DNA of 64,000 nucleotides, from assembly GCA_963753725.1 (NCBI GenBank), contig CAVWDI010000033.1, forward strand, positions 46,132 to 110,131, in the 5' to 3' direction. Positions 9,327 to 18,819 of the stretch are shown piece after piece. The notes under the pieces are model-generated. The model was not told the origin of the DNA. It saw nothing but the letters and a program-made list of their open reading frames with translations, and ran no database searches. The translations under genes were made by a program, and so were the position numbers. Position 1 is the first letter of the stretch, and every line of letters begins with the position of its first letter. The DNA comes from CAVWDI01 sp963753725. Lineage in GTDB: Bacteria > Chloroflexota > Anaerolineae > Anaerolineales > UBA4823.

Positions 9327-10412
9327 CTACTCCCGTTTTTCATAGTTTTTTTCTAACCATCCCTGGTAATCTCCCTGTTTACGGATCGATTCGATCCATT
9401 CCGGGTTTTCCAGATACCACTCGACCGTGCTGAATAATCCGCTTGCCAGGCTCTGTCGCGGCTGCCAATCTAGGGCCCGGCTAATTTTTGATATGTCCAT
9501 TGCGTAGCGTCTATCGTGACCGGGGCGATCCTGGACAAACTCAACCAAATTTAGATGAGGTTTATGTGGTGAATCGGGTTTAAGTTCATCAAGGATTTCG
9601 CACACGGTCTCGATGATCTTTAGATTTGTAGGCTGGTTTCCGCCGCCAATGTTGTAAGTTTCACCTTGCATATCGGAGCGCAGGATGGTCCAGATTGCAT
9701 GGCAGTGATCTTCGACATAAAGCCAGTCTCGTATCTGCAGACCATCGCCATAAACCGGCAGCGGTTCTCCTTCCAAAGCGTTCAGGATCATAAGCGGGAT
9801 CAATTTTTCTGGGAATTGGTAAGCACCATAATTATTAGAGCAATTCGTGATGGAATACGGAAGACCATAGGTTTCCCCGTACGCCCGGACAAGATGATCG
9901 CTTGCCGCTTTGGAAGCCGCGTATGGCGAATTGGGTGAGTAAAGGGTGGTCTCTGTAAATGCTGGGTCAGAGGGTTCGAGCGTACCATACACTTCATCAG
10001 TCGACACATGATGGAAGCGGTTTTCTTCAACTGACAGCGTCCCCGTTGGACTTCCTTCGCACCAGAATTTCCTGGCGGCTTCTAAAAGTGTGAAAGTGCC
10101 GACGACATTTGTATGAATAAATTGTCCCGGACCAAGAATAGACCGGTCAACGTGTGTCTCGGCAGCGAAATGAACAATCGTATCAATACGATACTGGCGC
10201 AGAAGCCCTTCAACTTGAGCCTGATCGCAAATATCTCCTTTGATAAATATATGCCGGTCAGGCGCAGGAAGGTCTTTTAGATTATCAAGGCTGCCAGCAT
10301 AGGTTAGCAGATCAAGATTATATAGCTTTACTTCCGGTTCATTTTGTAATAGGAAGCGCACAAAATTTGACCCGATAAATCCAGCGCCTCCGGTTACCAG
10401 AATGTTCTGCAT
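9327..10412 (-). CDS. rfbB: dTDP-glucose 4,6-dehydratase
   Basis: 361 residues. This extended SDR converts dTDP-glucose to dTDP-4-keto-6-deoxyglucose, the branch point for rhamnose and for amino-deoxy sugars. TGGAGFIGSNF near the N-terminus binds NAD; HVSTDEVYG holds the catalytic Thr-Asp-Glu; SPYAASKAASDHLVRAY holds the YxxxK pair; NCSNNYGAYQFPEKLIPL and VQDRPGHDRRYA are characteristic of RfbB. It lies between rfbC and rfbA, 6 bases from rfbA. Its product could feed both rfbC/rfbD and the aminotransferase/GNAT pair at 5.8-7.4 kb. Confidence 0.95.
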   Translation of the reverse strand: MQNILVTGGAGFIGSNFVRFLLQNEPEVKLYNLDLLTYAGSLDNLKDLPAPDRHIFIKGDICDQAQVEGLLRQYRIDTIVHFAAETHVDRSILGPGQFIHTNVVGTFTLLEAARKFWCEGSPTGTLSVEENRFHHVSTDEVYGTLEPSDPAFTETTLYSPNSPYAASKAASDHLVRAYGETYGLPYSITNCSNNYGAYQFPEKLIPLMILNALEGEPLPVYGDGLQIRDWLYVEDHCHAIWTILRSDMQGETYNIGGGNQPTNLKIIETVCEILDELKPDSPHKPHLNLVEFVQDRPGHDRRYAMDISKISRALDWQPRQSLASGLFSTVEWYLENPEWIESIRKQGDYQGWLEKNYEKRE

Positions 10413-10450
10413 TTTAATTCAATCCTCGATTTCTTTTGTAATGGCGTGTC

Positions 10451-10999
10451 CTAATCGTAAACTTGTGCCAAATGCAATGGCACCCCTTGAGCATCTTTGG
10501 ATGAAATCACAGGTTCAGCCTGGTTGTCCAACGGCCATTCAATCCCTATTTCCGGGTCATTCCACAGCAGCGTGCGTTCGTAGTCTGGCGCATAAAAGTC
10601 ACTCGCCTTGTAGGAAACTTCTGCCCAATCGCTGAGTACATAAAAACCATGGGCAAATCCGCCCGGGATATAAACCTGGTGTTTGTTCTCTGATGAGATG
10701 TGGACAGCGGCCCATCCCCCAAATGTCGGCGAATTGCGCCGAAGGTCTACAGCTACATCGAAGATCTCTCCAGCTACCACGCGAACAAGTTTGGCTTGAG
10801 TTTGCTTGATCTGGTAGTGCAGTCCCCTGAGTGTACCTTTGTTGGAGCCTGAGAGATTGTCCTGGACAAAGGTCGCATTTATACCAGCCTCATTAAAAAC
10901 CTTAGCCTGATACGTTTCAAGGAAAAACCCGCGATTGTCCTGGTAGATTTTTGGCTTTATTAGAATAACATCAGGGATGGAAGTAGGTGTAAATTGCAT
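10451..10999 (-). CDS. rfbC: dTDP-4-dehydrorhamnose 3,5-epimerase
   Basis: 182 residues, a complete RmlC cupin. It epimerises C3 and C5 of dTDP-4-keto-6-deoxyglucose. TLRGLHYQ holds the catalytic His, DVAVDLRRNSPTFG and PGGFAHGFYVLSD are further hallmark blocks, and the C-terminal WNDPEIGIEWPL is present. It is the first gene of the rml group in reading direction; the 110 bases in front of it carry a possible promoter (11035-11061). The ATG at 10999 gives the usual MQFTPT start. Confidence 0.94.
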   Translation of the reverse strand: MQFTPTSIPDVILIKPKIYQDNRGFFLETYQAKVFNEAGINATFVQDNLSGSNKGTLRGLHYQIKQTQAKLVRVVAGEIFDVAVDLRRNSPTFGGWAAVHISSENKHQVYIPGGFAHGFYVLSDWAEVSYKASDFYAPDYERTLLWNDPEIGIEWPLDNQAEPVISSKDAQGVPLHLAQVYD

Positions 11000-11034
11000 T
11001 GATGTGCTTTCGATTTGTTATTTTAGGATTAGGA

Positions 11035-11061
11035 ATTTTATCTTAATGTGTTGCTTGTCAA
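11035..11061 (-). promoter_or_regulatory. Possible sigma-70 promoter before rfbC
   Basis: On the minus strand TTGACA (11061-11056) and TAAAAT (11040-11035) are separated by 15 bases, short of the ideal 17. They would start a transcript about 25 bases before the rfbC ATG. The position, in the 110-base gap between the ABC ATPase and rfbC, fits an internal promoter for the rml genes. Sequence match only. Confidence 0.35.
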
Positions 11062-11109
11062 ATGTGAACGCATGGGTCTAATTTCAGATAGTTTTTATCG
11101 TGTGATCAA

Positions 11110-11898
11110 TTAATTCGTCTGGCTTTGAAGGTAAGCATCCACTACCTTATCTGAACTACCTACAGAAATTAATTCACCGTGGTCAAGCCAGGCTGCTCGG
11201 CTGCACATATCCTTGATAATGGCCATATTGTGAGAGACTAACAGCGTGGTAGCGCCCATGGCTCGAAATTCGTGCAAACGTGCCGCGCTCTTCCTCTGGA
11301 AAGATTCATCACCGACTGATAAGACCTCATCGATGATCAATATTTCCGGGTTTACATCTGTGGCGACTGCAAATCCCAGGCGAGCCCACATCCCGGATGA
11401 ATAAGTCCGCATTGGCATATCAATAAAATCCCACAATTCCGAAAAATCGACGATCCTTTTGACTTTACCCCCCATTTCCTGGCGGGTGAACCCCATCAGA
11501 GCGCCGTTGAGAAAAATGTTATCTCTTCCGGTTAATTCCGGATGGAAACCTGCTCCAAATTCCAACAGCGGCGCAACATTTCCTTTGACAATTACCCGTC
11601 CGACAGTTGGTCGGAAAACACGCGCCATTAGTTTAAGCAGAGTGCTTTTACCTGCCCCATTGGATCCGATCAAACCAAAAGTCTCGCCTTTTGAAATACT
11701 GAGGTTGATATCGCGCAGGGCCCAGAAATCTCGTTTTTGAATTTTACGCTGCATCCAGCGAATGGCGTATTCTTTGAAACTAGCGATGCGTTCGCTGGGT
11801 ACTCGATAGCGCACCCCTACATCTTCTAACTGGATAACTTCTATACTGCCGGTCATGGAATCACTTATTGGATCAATGTGGGTAGGTTTATCATTCAT
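11110..11898 (-). CDS. ABC transporter ATP-binding protein, polysaccharide export (Wzt/TagH type)
   Basis: 262 residues from the ATG at 11898; the frame is open to 11955 but that part overlaps the permease gene, whose stop is at 11903. The start MNDKPTHID fits a 4-base gap. Walker A is GSNGAGKST (about 78-86), the signature loop is YSSGMWARLGFAV in the polysaccharide-exporter form, and Walker B is ILIIDEVLSVGD. It lacks the extra C-terminal sugar-binding domain that the second ATPase (47457-48860) has. With the permease before it, it forms a Wzm/Wzt-like exporter that moves lipid-linked glycan across the inner membrane. Confidence 0.9.
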   Translation of the reverse strand: MNDKPTHIDPISDSMTGSIEVIQLEDVGVRYRVPSERIASFKEYAIRWMQRKIQKRDFWALRDINLSISKGETFGLIGSNGAGKSTLLKLMARVFRPTVGRVIVKGNVAPLLEFGAGFHPELTGRDNIFLNGALMGFTRQEMGGKVKRIVDFSELWDFIDMPMRTYSSGMWARLGFAVATDVNPEILIIDEVLSVGDESFQRKSAARLHEFRAMGATTLLVSHNMAIIKDMCSRAAWLDHGELISVGSSDKVVDAYLQSQTN

Positions 11899-11902
11899 CG
11901 CA

Positions 11903-12736
11903 TTAAACTCGATATGAGAACTCGTCTGCCCTTTTAGTAAATACGAACCATCCAACTACGATGGAAACAATCGCCCACACGCCGGATATCAGGATGACGG
12001 AGAGTTCGGGGATAGTCCCATATAAAATGGGTATCCGGAACAGGTTGATCAAGTAATACATAGGATTAAATATTTTGATCAGGGCGAGAATTTTTTCCGG
12101 CAGCAGTTCATCTGTGTAAATGATTGGGCTCAGATAAAACCATGCCATTAAAAATATCTGGTACATTTCAGCAATATCGGAATAATAAATTGCGATACTG
12201 GAAATAAACAAGCCGATTCCAAGGGAAAACATGGCTAGGAAAAGGATGGGGATGGGTAAAAAGAACAGGGCGGGTGTAATGGGTATTTTAAAAATGATCA
12301 CAAATAACAAAAGCGGGACGAGTGAGAGGCATAAATTAACCAACCCGGTGCCTACTGAAGAGACGGCAAAAATAGTCCGCGGGATATAAATACGTCGCAG
12401 CAGGTCTCCTCCCCATACCAGGTTGACCATGGCTGCGTTAGTTGTTTGCGAAAAAAAGTTCCAGGCGATTATTCCGCTCAATACATATATAGGATATCCA
12501 GGACTGGAAATCCCAAACACATTTGAGAAGACAAGAACCAGAATGATGGCTGTTCCGAGCGGGTTCAACATCGTCCATGCAACACCCAATACTGATCTTT
12601 TGTATCGAGTGAGAATGTCGCGCCTGACCATTTGGGATACCAGGTTGCGGTATCTGAATATTTCACGCAGTTCTTCAAGGGCAGGAGAAACTTGTTTGGA
12701 TAAGTCGTAAATGGTTGTTGAAGGTGTGTTGTCCAT
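11903..12736 (-). CDS. ABC-2 type polysaccharide export permease (Wzm/TagG type)
   Basis: 277 residues with about six hydrophobic segments. The cytoplasmic N-terminus holds the family block LVSQMVRRDILTRYKRSVLGVAWTML-like region (about 30-58), which marks the ABC-2 polysaccharide exporters. The C-terminal SPIIYTDELLPE and NPMYYLINLFR segments are also typical. It is followed by its ATPase and preceded by a GT2 gene at 66 bases. This is one of two such permeases in the window; the other is at 48860-49735. Two pairs suggest either two glycans exported separately or one repertoire gained in two steps. Confidence 0.9.
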   Translation of the reverse strand: MDNTPSTTIYDLSKQVSPALEELREIFRYRNLVSQMVRRDILTRYKRSVLGVAWTMLNPLGTAIILVLVFSNVFGISSPGYPIYVLSGIIAWNFFSQTTNAAMVNLVWGGDLLRRIYIPRTIFAVSSVGTGLVNLCLSLVPLLLFVIIFKIPITPALFFLPIPILFLAMFSLGIGLFISSIAIYYSDIAEMYQIFLMAWFYLSPIIYTDELLPEKILALIKIFNPMYYLINLFRIPILYGTIPELSVILISGVWAIVSIVVGWFVFTKRADEFSYRV

Positions 12737-12802
12737 GATTTTAAACCTACGCGTTATGCTGGCGCAGCCAAAGACGAGCTTTAAGCGGCATCCAGCCGTA
12801 AA

Positions 12803-13534
12803 TTAAAGGTCTGATTTTGGCTTTAAGATCCGGAGCCAGGAAAACCAGCTTCCGCCATCCCGCTGGTGAATCCGGACCATTTCGGGCCAGCATCGATCAT
12901 CCTCGGCGACGGATTTCCCGGTTCCATGCAGCCGAAAGTTTGCCCATGTGTTCGGGTGATACTGGATCGGGGAGATGCGTGCGATGCGCACCCACAGGTC
13001 ATAATCCATGGCAAAGTAGAAGGTTGGATCGAGTGGTCCGACCTGTTCCCATATATCCGCCCGGAAAAACGATGCCTGTTGGGGAATGTGCACATAGCCG
13101 CGCTTAAGGCGTTTGTAGTCTGTCTGACGTGCGGGGAATTTTCCAATATTCTTTCCACTTTCATTTATCAGATTTGCATCACCATATACCATGCCCGTTT
13201 TGGTATGCGCTGATAAAAATGCCGCTGCCTGCGATACTGCTTGGGGTTGGTAGGTATCGTCAGAATTCAGCCAGGCAAGAATTTTACCATTGGCCTGAGA
13301 AAATCCTTTATTAATCGCATCCGTTTGACCTTCATCGGGTTCTGAAACCCACCATACCAGGCGATCTTTATATTTATTAATGATATCCAGGCTGTTGTCA
13401 GTGGAGCCGCCATCCACAATTATGTATTCAAGATTTTGATAATCCTGATTCAGGACAGACAGTATGGTTTCCTCCAGGAAACGGTCTTGATTATATGACG
13501 GTGTGACTATTGAAACGAGCGGATTTGAAATCAA
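12803..13534 (-). CDS. Glycosyltransferase family 2
   Basis: 243 residues starting at a TTG (13534), 3 bases after the stop of the sulfotransferase gene. VSIVTPSYNQDRFLEETI, IIVDGGSTDNS and WLNSDDTYQPQAV are the GT2 A-fold motifs, including the metal-binding DD. The protein is closely similar to the first 230 residues of the GT2 at 14478-15521, with nearly the same motifs and spacing; the two flank a sulfotransferase and look like a duplication. Probably a cytoplasmic enzyme adding one sugar of the repeat unit. Confidence 0.88.
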   Translation of the reverse strand: MISNPLVSIVTPSYNQDRFLEETILSVLNQDYQNLEYIIVDGGSTDNSLDIINKYKDRLVWWVSEPDEGQTDAINKGFSQANGKILAWLNSDDTYQPQAVSQAAAFLSAHTKTGMVYGDANLINESGKNIGKFPARQTDYKRLKRGYVHIPQQASFFRADIWEQVGPLDPTFYFAMDYDLWVRIARISPIQYHPNTWANFRLHGTGKSVAEDDRCWPEMVRIHQRDGGSWFSWLRILKPKSDL

Positions 13535-13537
13535 AGG

Positions 13538-14488
13538 TCAATTCCAGGAATCATCTGAATAGTAATGTGATGCGATGTCACCGGTCAGGTTTTGGATTCG
13601 ATCGATTTCCTGCGAGGAGAGGCGCGTTTTCCAATTCTCTAAATTCGCCCGGCTGTCCAATTGCGTGGCGTGGGCAGCGCTGTCCCGGCGTTCCAGTGGA
13701 TTGCCCGCTTTACTTGAATTTGTAATCTTGTTTACTGCTTGAGCAGTAAATTCCAGTCCGAGGCGATTGTAAAGCATACCATATGACCCTAAGGGATCTT
13801 GAGAGAGATCTTCGTGGCGCACAACCTGGAAGTCTTTGAACTGGGACTGGTACTGAGCGACAACGAAATAGATCATCCGCCACAACAAACTGGCTTGGTC
13901 AAGGATATTTGCTTGATCGTTTTTCATGACGAGCATATCTTCCCGAAAAGGACCCAGGTGATCGCGCATCAGCAGGGTTTGGGAGAGCAGGTGATTAAAA
14001 TCGAAAGACCAATTTAAACGCTTGAGGCTGCTGACAACCGCGGCTGGATGCCGGACAGTGATGACCACCTTGCAATCCAGGGTATCTTCGAACCAGGGAG
14101 CGGAAAACACGGCAAAAGGGTCCTTGATTAATATTCGGTCCTCGCGCCGCTTGCCCGAAGAGAATGCGCTCCAATCGCGAAGAAAGCGGGTTGCGTCTTT
14201 GATGCTGCGCAGAGAGCGGATTTCGTCAGCGGTATGATAGTTAAGCCGCAGCATCTCCTGGAATGAGGAAAGATATTCATCTTGGTTATCATCACAGATG
14301 TATGTATACCAGCTGTCGACAGGAGCAGAATATACGCCGGGCCGATGCCATACATTGAGCGGTTCACTGATATAAACTACCCTGCTTCCAGCGCTAAGCA
14401 TCTTACCTGCCCAGGTTGTTCCGGAGCGGTGAGCGCCCGTTACCAGGATCGGGTTGCGCCTGGTGTCTGGACTCAATTTACTTTCCAT
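13538..14488 (-). CDS. Sulfotransferase, PAPS-dependent
   Basis: 316 residues. The 5'-phosphosulfate loop is ILVTGAHRSGTTWAGKML (about 14-31) and the 3'-phosphate region is VVITVRHPAAVVSSLKRL, the two PAPS-binding parts of carbohydrate sulfotransferases. The rest (VRHEDLSQDP, MLYNRLGLEF) fits the Sulfotransfer family. The gene overlaps the GT2 at 14478 by 11 bases, so the two are translationally coupled, and it is followed closely by another GT2. The likely role is sulfation of the glycan, with PAPS from the Sat-CysC enzyme at 33184-34983. Confidence 0.86.
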   Translation of the reverse strand: MESKLSPDTRRNPILVTGAHRSGTTWAGKMLSAGSRVVYISEPLNVWHRPGVYSAPVDSWYTYICDDNQDEYLSSFQEMLRLNYHTADEIRSLRSIKDATRFLRDWSAFSSGKRREDRILIKDPFAVFSAPWFEDTLDCKVVITVRHPAAVVSSLKRLNWSFDFNHLLSQTLLMRDHLGPFREDMLVMKNDQANILDQASLLWRMIYFVVAQYQSQFKDFQVVRHEDLSQDPLGSYGMLYNRLGLEFTAQAVNKITNSSKAGNPLERRDSAAHATQLDSRANLENWKTRLSSQEIDRIQNLTGDIASHYYSDDSWN

Positions 14489-15521
14489 GATCCAGATTGG
14501 ATGGTTTTGGCCAACCTTTCAATCCCGGCAGTTTATCTGTGATTGATTTACTTCTGCGCGTGTATCCCACAATTTGCGCTGCCAGCTTTTCACCCCCGAT
14601 TACGCAAACCAGGGCATATAAAATGCGGTTCAGATGTTTAAGCGTGTAGCGAGGATCGGCGCGAAATGCTTTCCAGTAGGACGCAAGCGCAGCTTTTGGC
14701 TGCCCGCCGTCTAATAAATACCGGCCGCTCAAGCGGAATGCGCCCGAGTATACTTTATCCCGGTTGTCTTGGATCAACTCGTTTAGATCAGGCTTCCCCT
14801 CCATCCAATCGAGCAAACGGCTGGCTTCTTCGGCAAAGGCCGAGGGTTGAGCGACATTCTTGGCGTCTGGATGGTGGCGGGCTGCTGCCCATAATCCTTT
14901 AAATTGTCCATTTTCTGGGTCATCGAATGTTTTGTATCCCGGACTGGCATGCTGGATTCGAGCCAGGCGGGCGATCCTCACCCACAGGTTGTGATCTAAT
15001 AGGGAATGATAAGAGGGGTCTAGGTAACCTGCCTCCAGCAAGAACTCCCTTCTCATGAAAACTGCCGGCTGGCAGATGATCCGAAACGCGACCAAATCCA
15101 ATAACCCCCAATCCCTGAAGCTTAAAAAATTGATCGGCGATCCGTGTGCATCGATCGTTACGGCATCGCTGAAAACCATAGCAATATCTGGATTCGAATT
15201 CATCATTTCGACCGCCTGCCTCACTGCGCCGGGCAGGTATATATCATCTGAGTTCAACCAGGCAATTATTTCCCCGCCCGCCCTTGCAAGTCCCTTGTTT
15301 ATCGCTTCAGCCTGACCGGCATCACTTTCTGAAACCCACCAAAATAAGCGTTCTGAATAGCGTTTGATGATCTCAACGCTGCTGTCATTTGAAGCGCCAT
15401 CAACGATGATATATTCAATCGGCTGGTAATCCTGCTGCAGCACGGATTGGATGGTATCCTCCAGGAAGGCAGCCTGGTTATATGATGGGGTTATTATCGA
15501 TACGAGCGGTTGGGTTGACAT
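14478..15521 (-). CDS. Glycosyltransferase family 2
   Basis: 347 residues. Catalytic motifs VSIITPSYNQAAFLEDTI, IIVDGASNDSS and AWLNSDDIYLPGAV occupy the first 115 residues; a C-terminal extension of about 100 residues (from DWMEGKPDLNE) is helical in character and includes AKAALASYWKAF-like repeats resembling a small TPR-type tail. It is the longer paralogue of the GT2 at 12803-13534. It overlaps the sulfotransferase gene by 11 bases and lies 33 bases after the GT39-like gene. Likely adds a hexose or deoxyhexose to the growing glycan; the donor is unknown. Confidence 0.87.
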   Translation of the reverse strand: MSTQPLVSIITPSYNQAAFLEDTIQSVLQQDYQPIEYIIVDGASNDSSVEIIKRYSERLFWWVSESDAGQAEAINKGLARAGGEIIAWLNSDDIYLPGAVRQAVEMMNSNPDIAMVFSDAVTIDAHGSPINFLSFRDWGLLDLVAFRIICQPAVFMRREFLLEAGYLDPSYHSLLDHNLWVRIARLARIQHASPGYKTFDDPENGQFKGLWAAARHHPDAKNVAQPSAFAEEASRLLDWMEGKPDLNELIQDNRDKVYSGAFRLSGRYLLDGGQPKAALASYWKAFRADPRYTLKHLNRILYALVCVIGGEKLAAQIVGYTRRSKSITDKLPGLKGWPKPSNLDHGK

Positions 15522-15554
15522 GAGGGGCTGAAGTTAAGTATATTTAAATACCAA

Positions 15555-17091
15555 TTATTGATTCGGGTTCCGTAAATCGTAGATCAAATAACCAGTTCCT
15601 TCGGAAAGCACCGGATAGTTGTCAGCAAGATACTGCATTAAAGCCGGCTGGTCGTTGAATTGGTTAAATGATGTGATCAGGAAATAACTTTTACCCTCCG
15701 CTCGTTTATTGAAATATTCCTCAAATTCTTTATTGCTGCCCCGCAGTGTCATCAGTTTCTGTTCACCGCGATTCGGCCATAGTCCGATTTTTCGCCATCC
15801 GTAATACATCAGCCGGTAGCCGTAGTCCTGGGTTAGAGCCAGGATTTTGCCGTCATCTGGTAATTCGTGTGTAATACCCTGCCAGTAAACGGGTTCCTGG
15901 CGATGATTTTCGGCGCGTTGGGGAAGTATTGACGACCAGGCCATGAACAGCAGCGTAAATAAAACTAAAAATGAAAATATCACCCGCCACACAATCTTTT
16001 GCCCCAGGATATTGACCAGGATAATCTCCATGATCGGAATGAGCGAGAAGGCAATTATGGGGATCAACTGCAGGTGGTAGTAGTTGTGCGTGTACATCTG
16101 GTAAGGAAGGGAGAGACCGTAAAGAAAATATCCTACCCACAAACCAACCAGCAGGGCACGATTGCGTCCTTTAGAAATGAAAACGCCGGTTAAAGCCAGT
16201 AGCAAAACAGCTAATCCCATCAGATCGCCCACAAAACTTAACCAGCGTATGTACAGGGATGGCTGCAGCAGCAGGTGAGAAAGAGAAACCGTCCAGCTCG
16301 AGACGTATTCTGATGCCCGCCCGCCTCTGGTGATATAAAAAACCAGCGCCGGCGCGATCATCAACAGAGCCATGCACCACACCTGGATATTCCTGAAAGC
16401 TTTTTTTATTCCGGTTGTAAAGTGAACGATTGAAATGGCCGCTCCAGCGATGATGTACACCGCGACCGCTTTGGTCAGGATGGCAACGCCACCGAAGGCT
16501 CCGGCCAGTACCGCCCATACCCATTTTTGAGTTTCACTCCAGCGGTAAAGCGCATATGTGCTCAAGATGATCCACATCACCATACCTGGGTCGGGTTGGA
16601 AAGAGCGGCTGGCTTGTACACCAAACGGCAGCAGGAGGTAATAAGCAAACGCCGCCAGCGCGCTCGCATAAGCGACCAACTTCTGTGAGGAAATATTTTG
16701 ACCGGCAAGAGAATACTGAACTCATGCGCAAGCCTAATTTGAATAAAACCAGTCCACCTACCATCCAGAACAGGATAGTAAAGATCCGTGAGACCCAAAC
16801 ATACTCACGACCGATCAGCAAGTAAACCGTGGCGACCATTCGTTCCAGCAGGGAGGGTTCATATTTGCCGGTTGAATCCCAAAAGGATAATGCCAGTGCT
16901 CGTGTTTCAGGGTCTGCCTCAGGATACATCTGGTAGTACATGCCGCGGGCGATGATCGCTCCCCGCAGCTGGCGGGTGGGGTGGAAGTCAATTGGCTGAT
17001 CAGTCAAGTCGTACAGGCGCGCTCCCAAGCCCAAACCAAAGACAAAAAGCAGGGCAATTACCGCGAATAATCTGGCGTGCTTAACTGGCAT
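15555..17091 (-). CDS. GT39/ArnT-like membrane glycosyltransferase, one frameshift
   Basis: About 510 residues once joined. The first part (17091-16720) gives MPVKHARLFAV, a membrane segment, then DFHPTRQLRGAIIARGMYY, the acidic/His loop region typical of GT-C enzymes after TM1, and further membrane segments. The second (from about 16718 down to 15555) continues with SLAGQNISSQKLVAYASA and about nine more membrane segments, ending in a soluble domain. The frame changes near 16715 within ATGAGTTCAG; a one-base indel joins them. GT39-like enzymes use a polyprenyl-phosphate sugar outside the membrane. Whether the break is real or a sequencing error cannot be told here. Confidence 0.75.
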
Positions 17092-17127
17092 TATGTGTAT
17101 CGTTCCTGAGTAAGTATTGAATTTCTT

Positions 17128-17931
17128 CTAGAATAGGGAGCTGTAATCTACCTTGGGGAATACTTGCAGTTCTCCGCCAACCGTCGCGTCCAGGACCTGG
17201 CGTCCGTCTGCCTCAAATGACTGGCGGGCAAGCAAGTATGAGCGTTCAGAAGTATCCAGGTCAGGCAGCTGCCAGCGGAACCCTTTCCCGAAATAGCGGC
17301 TGTCGAAATGGTCGGGGTCGTCGCCTTGAGAGACGACGGTTGTATTCGGTTTACCCTGAGCGCTGAAACTGTGGTCGACTCCGATCAGGATCACTTTTTC
17401 GAAGCCCATAAAGTAGGCTAGCTGCAGAGCAACATAGGTCACAGTGGCGCCTTCCCACAAGCGGCTGCGTGCGTCGGTCGCGAATTTTGGACCTGTGTAG
17501 GTGGTGTGTAAATAGATGGTGCTTTCGGAAGGCGGGACCAGGTGGTGTGATCGCCAGGAGAGGAATTTTTGGATAGGGAGCTTGACGATATCTTGGGCGC
17601 ATTGTTCGATCACCAAGCTGTTCACCGAGAGGAAATAAGTGGTTGAATAACCCAGTTCGGGGAACAGCAGGTAAATGCGGTTCATTCCAAACGTAAATTC
17701 ATCTTCCAGTTTAGACAGGTTCGTGTTCTTTAAACTGGGACCGTTCCCGATAATAAAACCGCGCTTCCCGCGGTGTTTGTCCTTATAAGTGGATAGTTTT
17801 TTTATGCTTGACCGGCGCAGGGGATGAAAAGATGCTTTTGGCCATTGAGCTGCCCGGTTCAGCGAGTAATAGGAATCGCTCATGGCGCGCCACAGCGGCT
17901 CGGGAGTGTGTTCCTTGATATAGTTTTTCAC
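17128..17931 (-). CDS. MptE-like (DUF115) domain protein
   Basis: 267 residues. RGKRGFIIGNGPSLKNTNL (about 53-71) is the hallmark of the MptE-like/DUF115 family, and FGMNRIYLLFPEL and KVILIGVDHSF complete the fold. In methanogens the family acts on a pterin, but in bacteria it occurs in flagellin-glycosylation (Maf) proteins and in nonulosonic acid loci, where it is thought to transfer such sugars. Here it follows the SDR, hydroxyacid dehydrogenase and CMP-sugar synthetase genes at 18-20.7 kb, which fits a transferase for that CMP-sugar. Function is inferred from context. Confidence 0.75.
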   Translation of the reverse strand: MKNYIKEHTPEPLWRAMSDSYYSLNRAAQWPKASFHPLRRSSIKKLSTYKDKHRGKRGFIIGNGPSLKNTNLSKLEDEFTFGMNRIYLLFPELGYSTTYFLSVNSLVIEQCAQDIVKLPIQKFLSWRSHHLVPPSESTIYLHTTYTGPKFATDARSRLWEGATVTYVALQLAYFMGFEKVILIGVDHSFSAQGKPNTTVVSQGDDPDHFDSRYFGKGFRWQLPDLDTSERSYLLARQSFEADGRQVLDATVGGELQVFPKVDYSSLF

Positions 17932-17975
17932 GATAGATAAGCTTTGAGGGGGAGCTTTTTAATCGGTTGTATGGA

Positions 17976-18746
17976 TTATTCGGTGCTCAACCGGGAAGTT
18001 GCGCCGCCGTCCACAATCAGCGCCTGTCCGGTCATGAATGAAGATTGGTTGTGATCAGCGAGGAAATAAATGGCGCGTGCAATCTCTTCAGGCGTTCCAA
18101 TTTTACCGCTGACCGTTTTACGTGCCAGGTTATCTAAACGCTGCAGTATATCGTCCCCGCCTACATGCCCGCGGCTCATTCCGGCGCGCAGCATGGGAGT
18201 ATCCACCGCTCCGGGCAGGATGGCGTTTGCGCGAATGTTATCGGGTGCGAATTCTATTGCGATGGCGCGCGTAAAAGCCAGCATGCCGCCTTTGCTGGCT
18301 GCATATGCAGCAATATCTGCGGATGTTGCAACGGCGTGCACCGAAGAGACATTGACGATGGTTCCGGCCCCAGAATTTTTTAACAGCGGGTGCGCAAGTT
18401 TTGTTCCCAGGAATACGGAGCGTAAATTAGACGCCATCACAGCATCCCATTCTTCAACGGAAGTCTCCAGCAGCGGCTTTGTGATCTGGAGTGCTGCATT
18501 ATTGATCAAAGCATCTAAAGTATCTGTGAATTTCTTTGCTTCATCGAAAATCGTTTCCATATTTTCGCCGATGGAGATATCGGATTGGATGAATAAACCA
18601 TCAGATGGAAAGCCATCTCCAAATTGGGCGCGGTCAACGCCAATCACCCGCCAACCATTTTCTGCGAAGAGATTCACGACAGCGCTTCCTATACCGCCTG
18701 CTGCTCCAGTTACCAGCGCTGTCCGGGATGAAGGTTTATTGTTCAT
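17976..18746 (-). CDS. SDR family NAD(P)-dependent oxidoreductase
   Basis: 256 residues, a complete classical SDR. TGAAGGIGSAVV (14-25) binds NAD(P), NNAALQ is the central structural motif, and YAASKGG carries the catalytic Tyr and Lys with VNVSSVHA supplying the Ser. The tail FLADHNQSSFMTGQALIVDGG is typical. It follows the 2-hydroxyacid dehydrogenase with a 187-base gap containing a palindromic repeat. The set SDR, hydroxyacid dehydrogenase and CMP-sugar synthetase suggests modification of a 2-keto-3-deoxy sugar or a precursor. Substrate is unknown. Confidence 0.85.
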   Translation of the reverse strand: MNNKPSSRTALVTGAAGGIGSAVVNLFAENGWRVIGVDRAQFGDGFPSDGLFIQSDISIGENMETIFDEAKKFTDTLDALINNAALQITKPLLETSVEEWDAVMASNLRSVFLGTKLAHPLLKNSGAGTIVNVSSVHAVATSADIAAYAASKGGMLAFTRAIAIEFAPDNIRANAILPGAVDTPMLRAGMSRGHVGGDDILQRLDNLARKTVSGKIGTPEEIARAIYFLADHNQSSFMTGQALIVDGGATSRLSTE

Positions 18747-18819
18747 AGATATTCCTTGACTTTTCCTGTTGAATTGGGCTGTCCCAAAAGTAAACCAAAC
18801 TATCTAATTGGACACTAAT

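Noticed and set aside
11898..11955. Longer N-terminus of the first ABC ATPase
   Set aside because: It overlaps the end of the permease gene; the ATG at 11898 gives the usual 4-base gap.
18070..18759. 229-codon plus-strand frame opposite the SDR gene
   Set aside because: The minus strand has complete SDR motifs; the plus frame is low-complexity Ser/Pro-rich and is a shadow.
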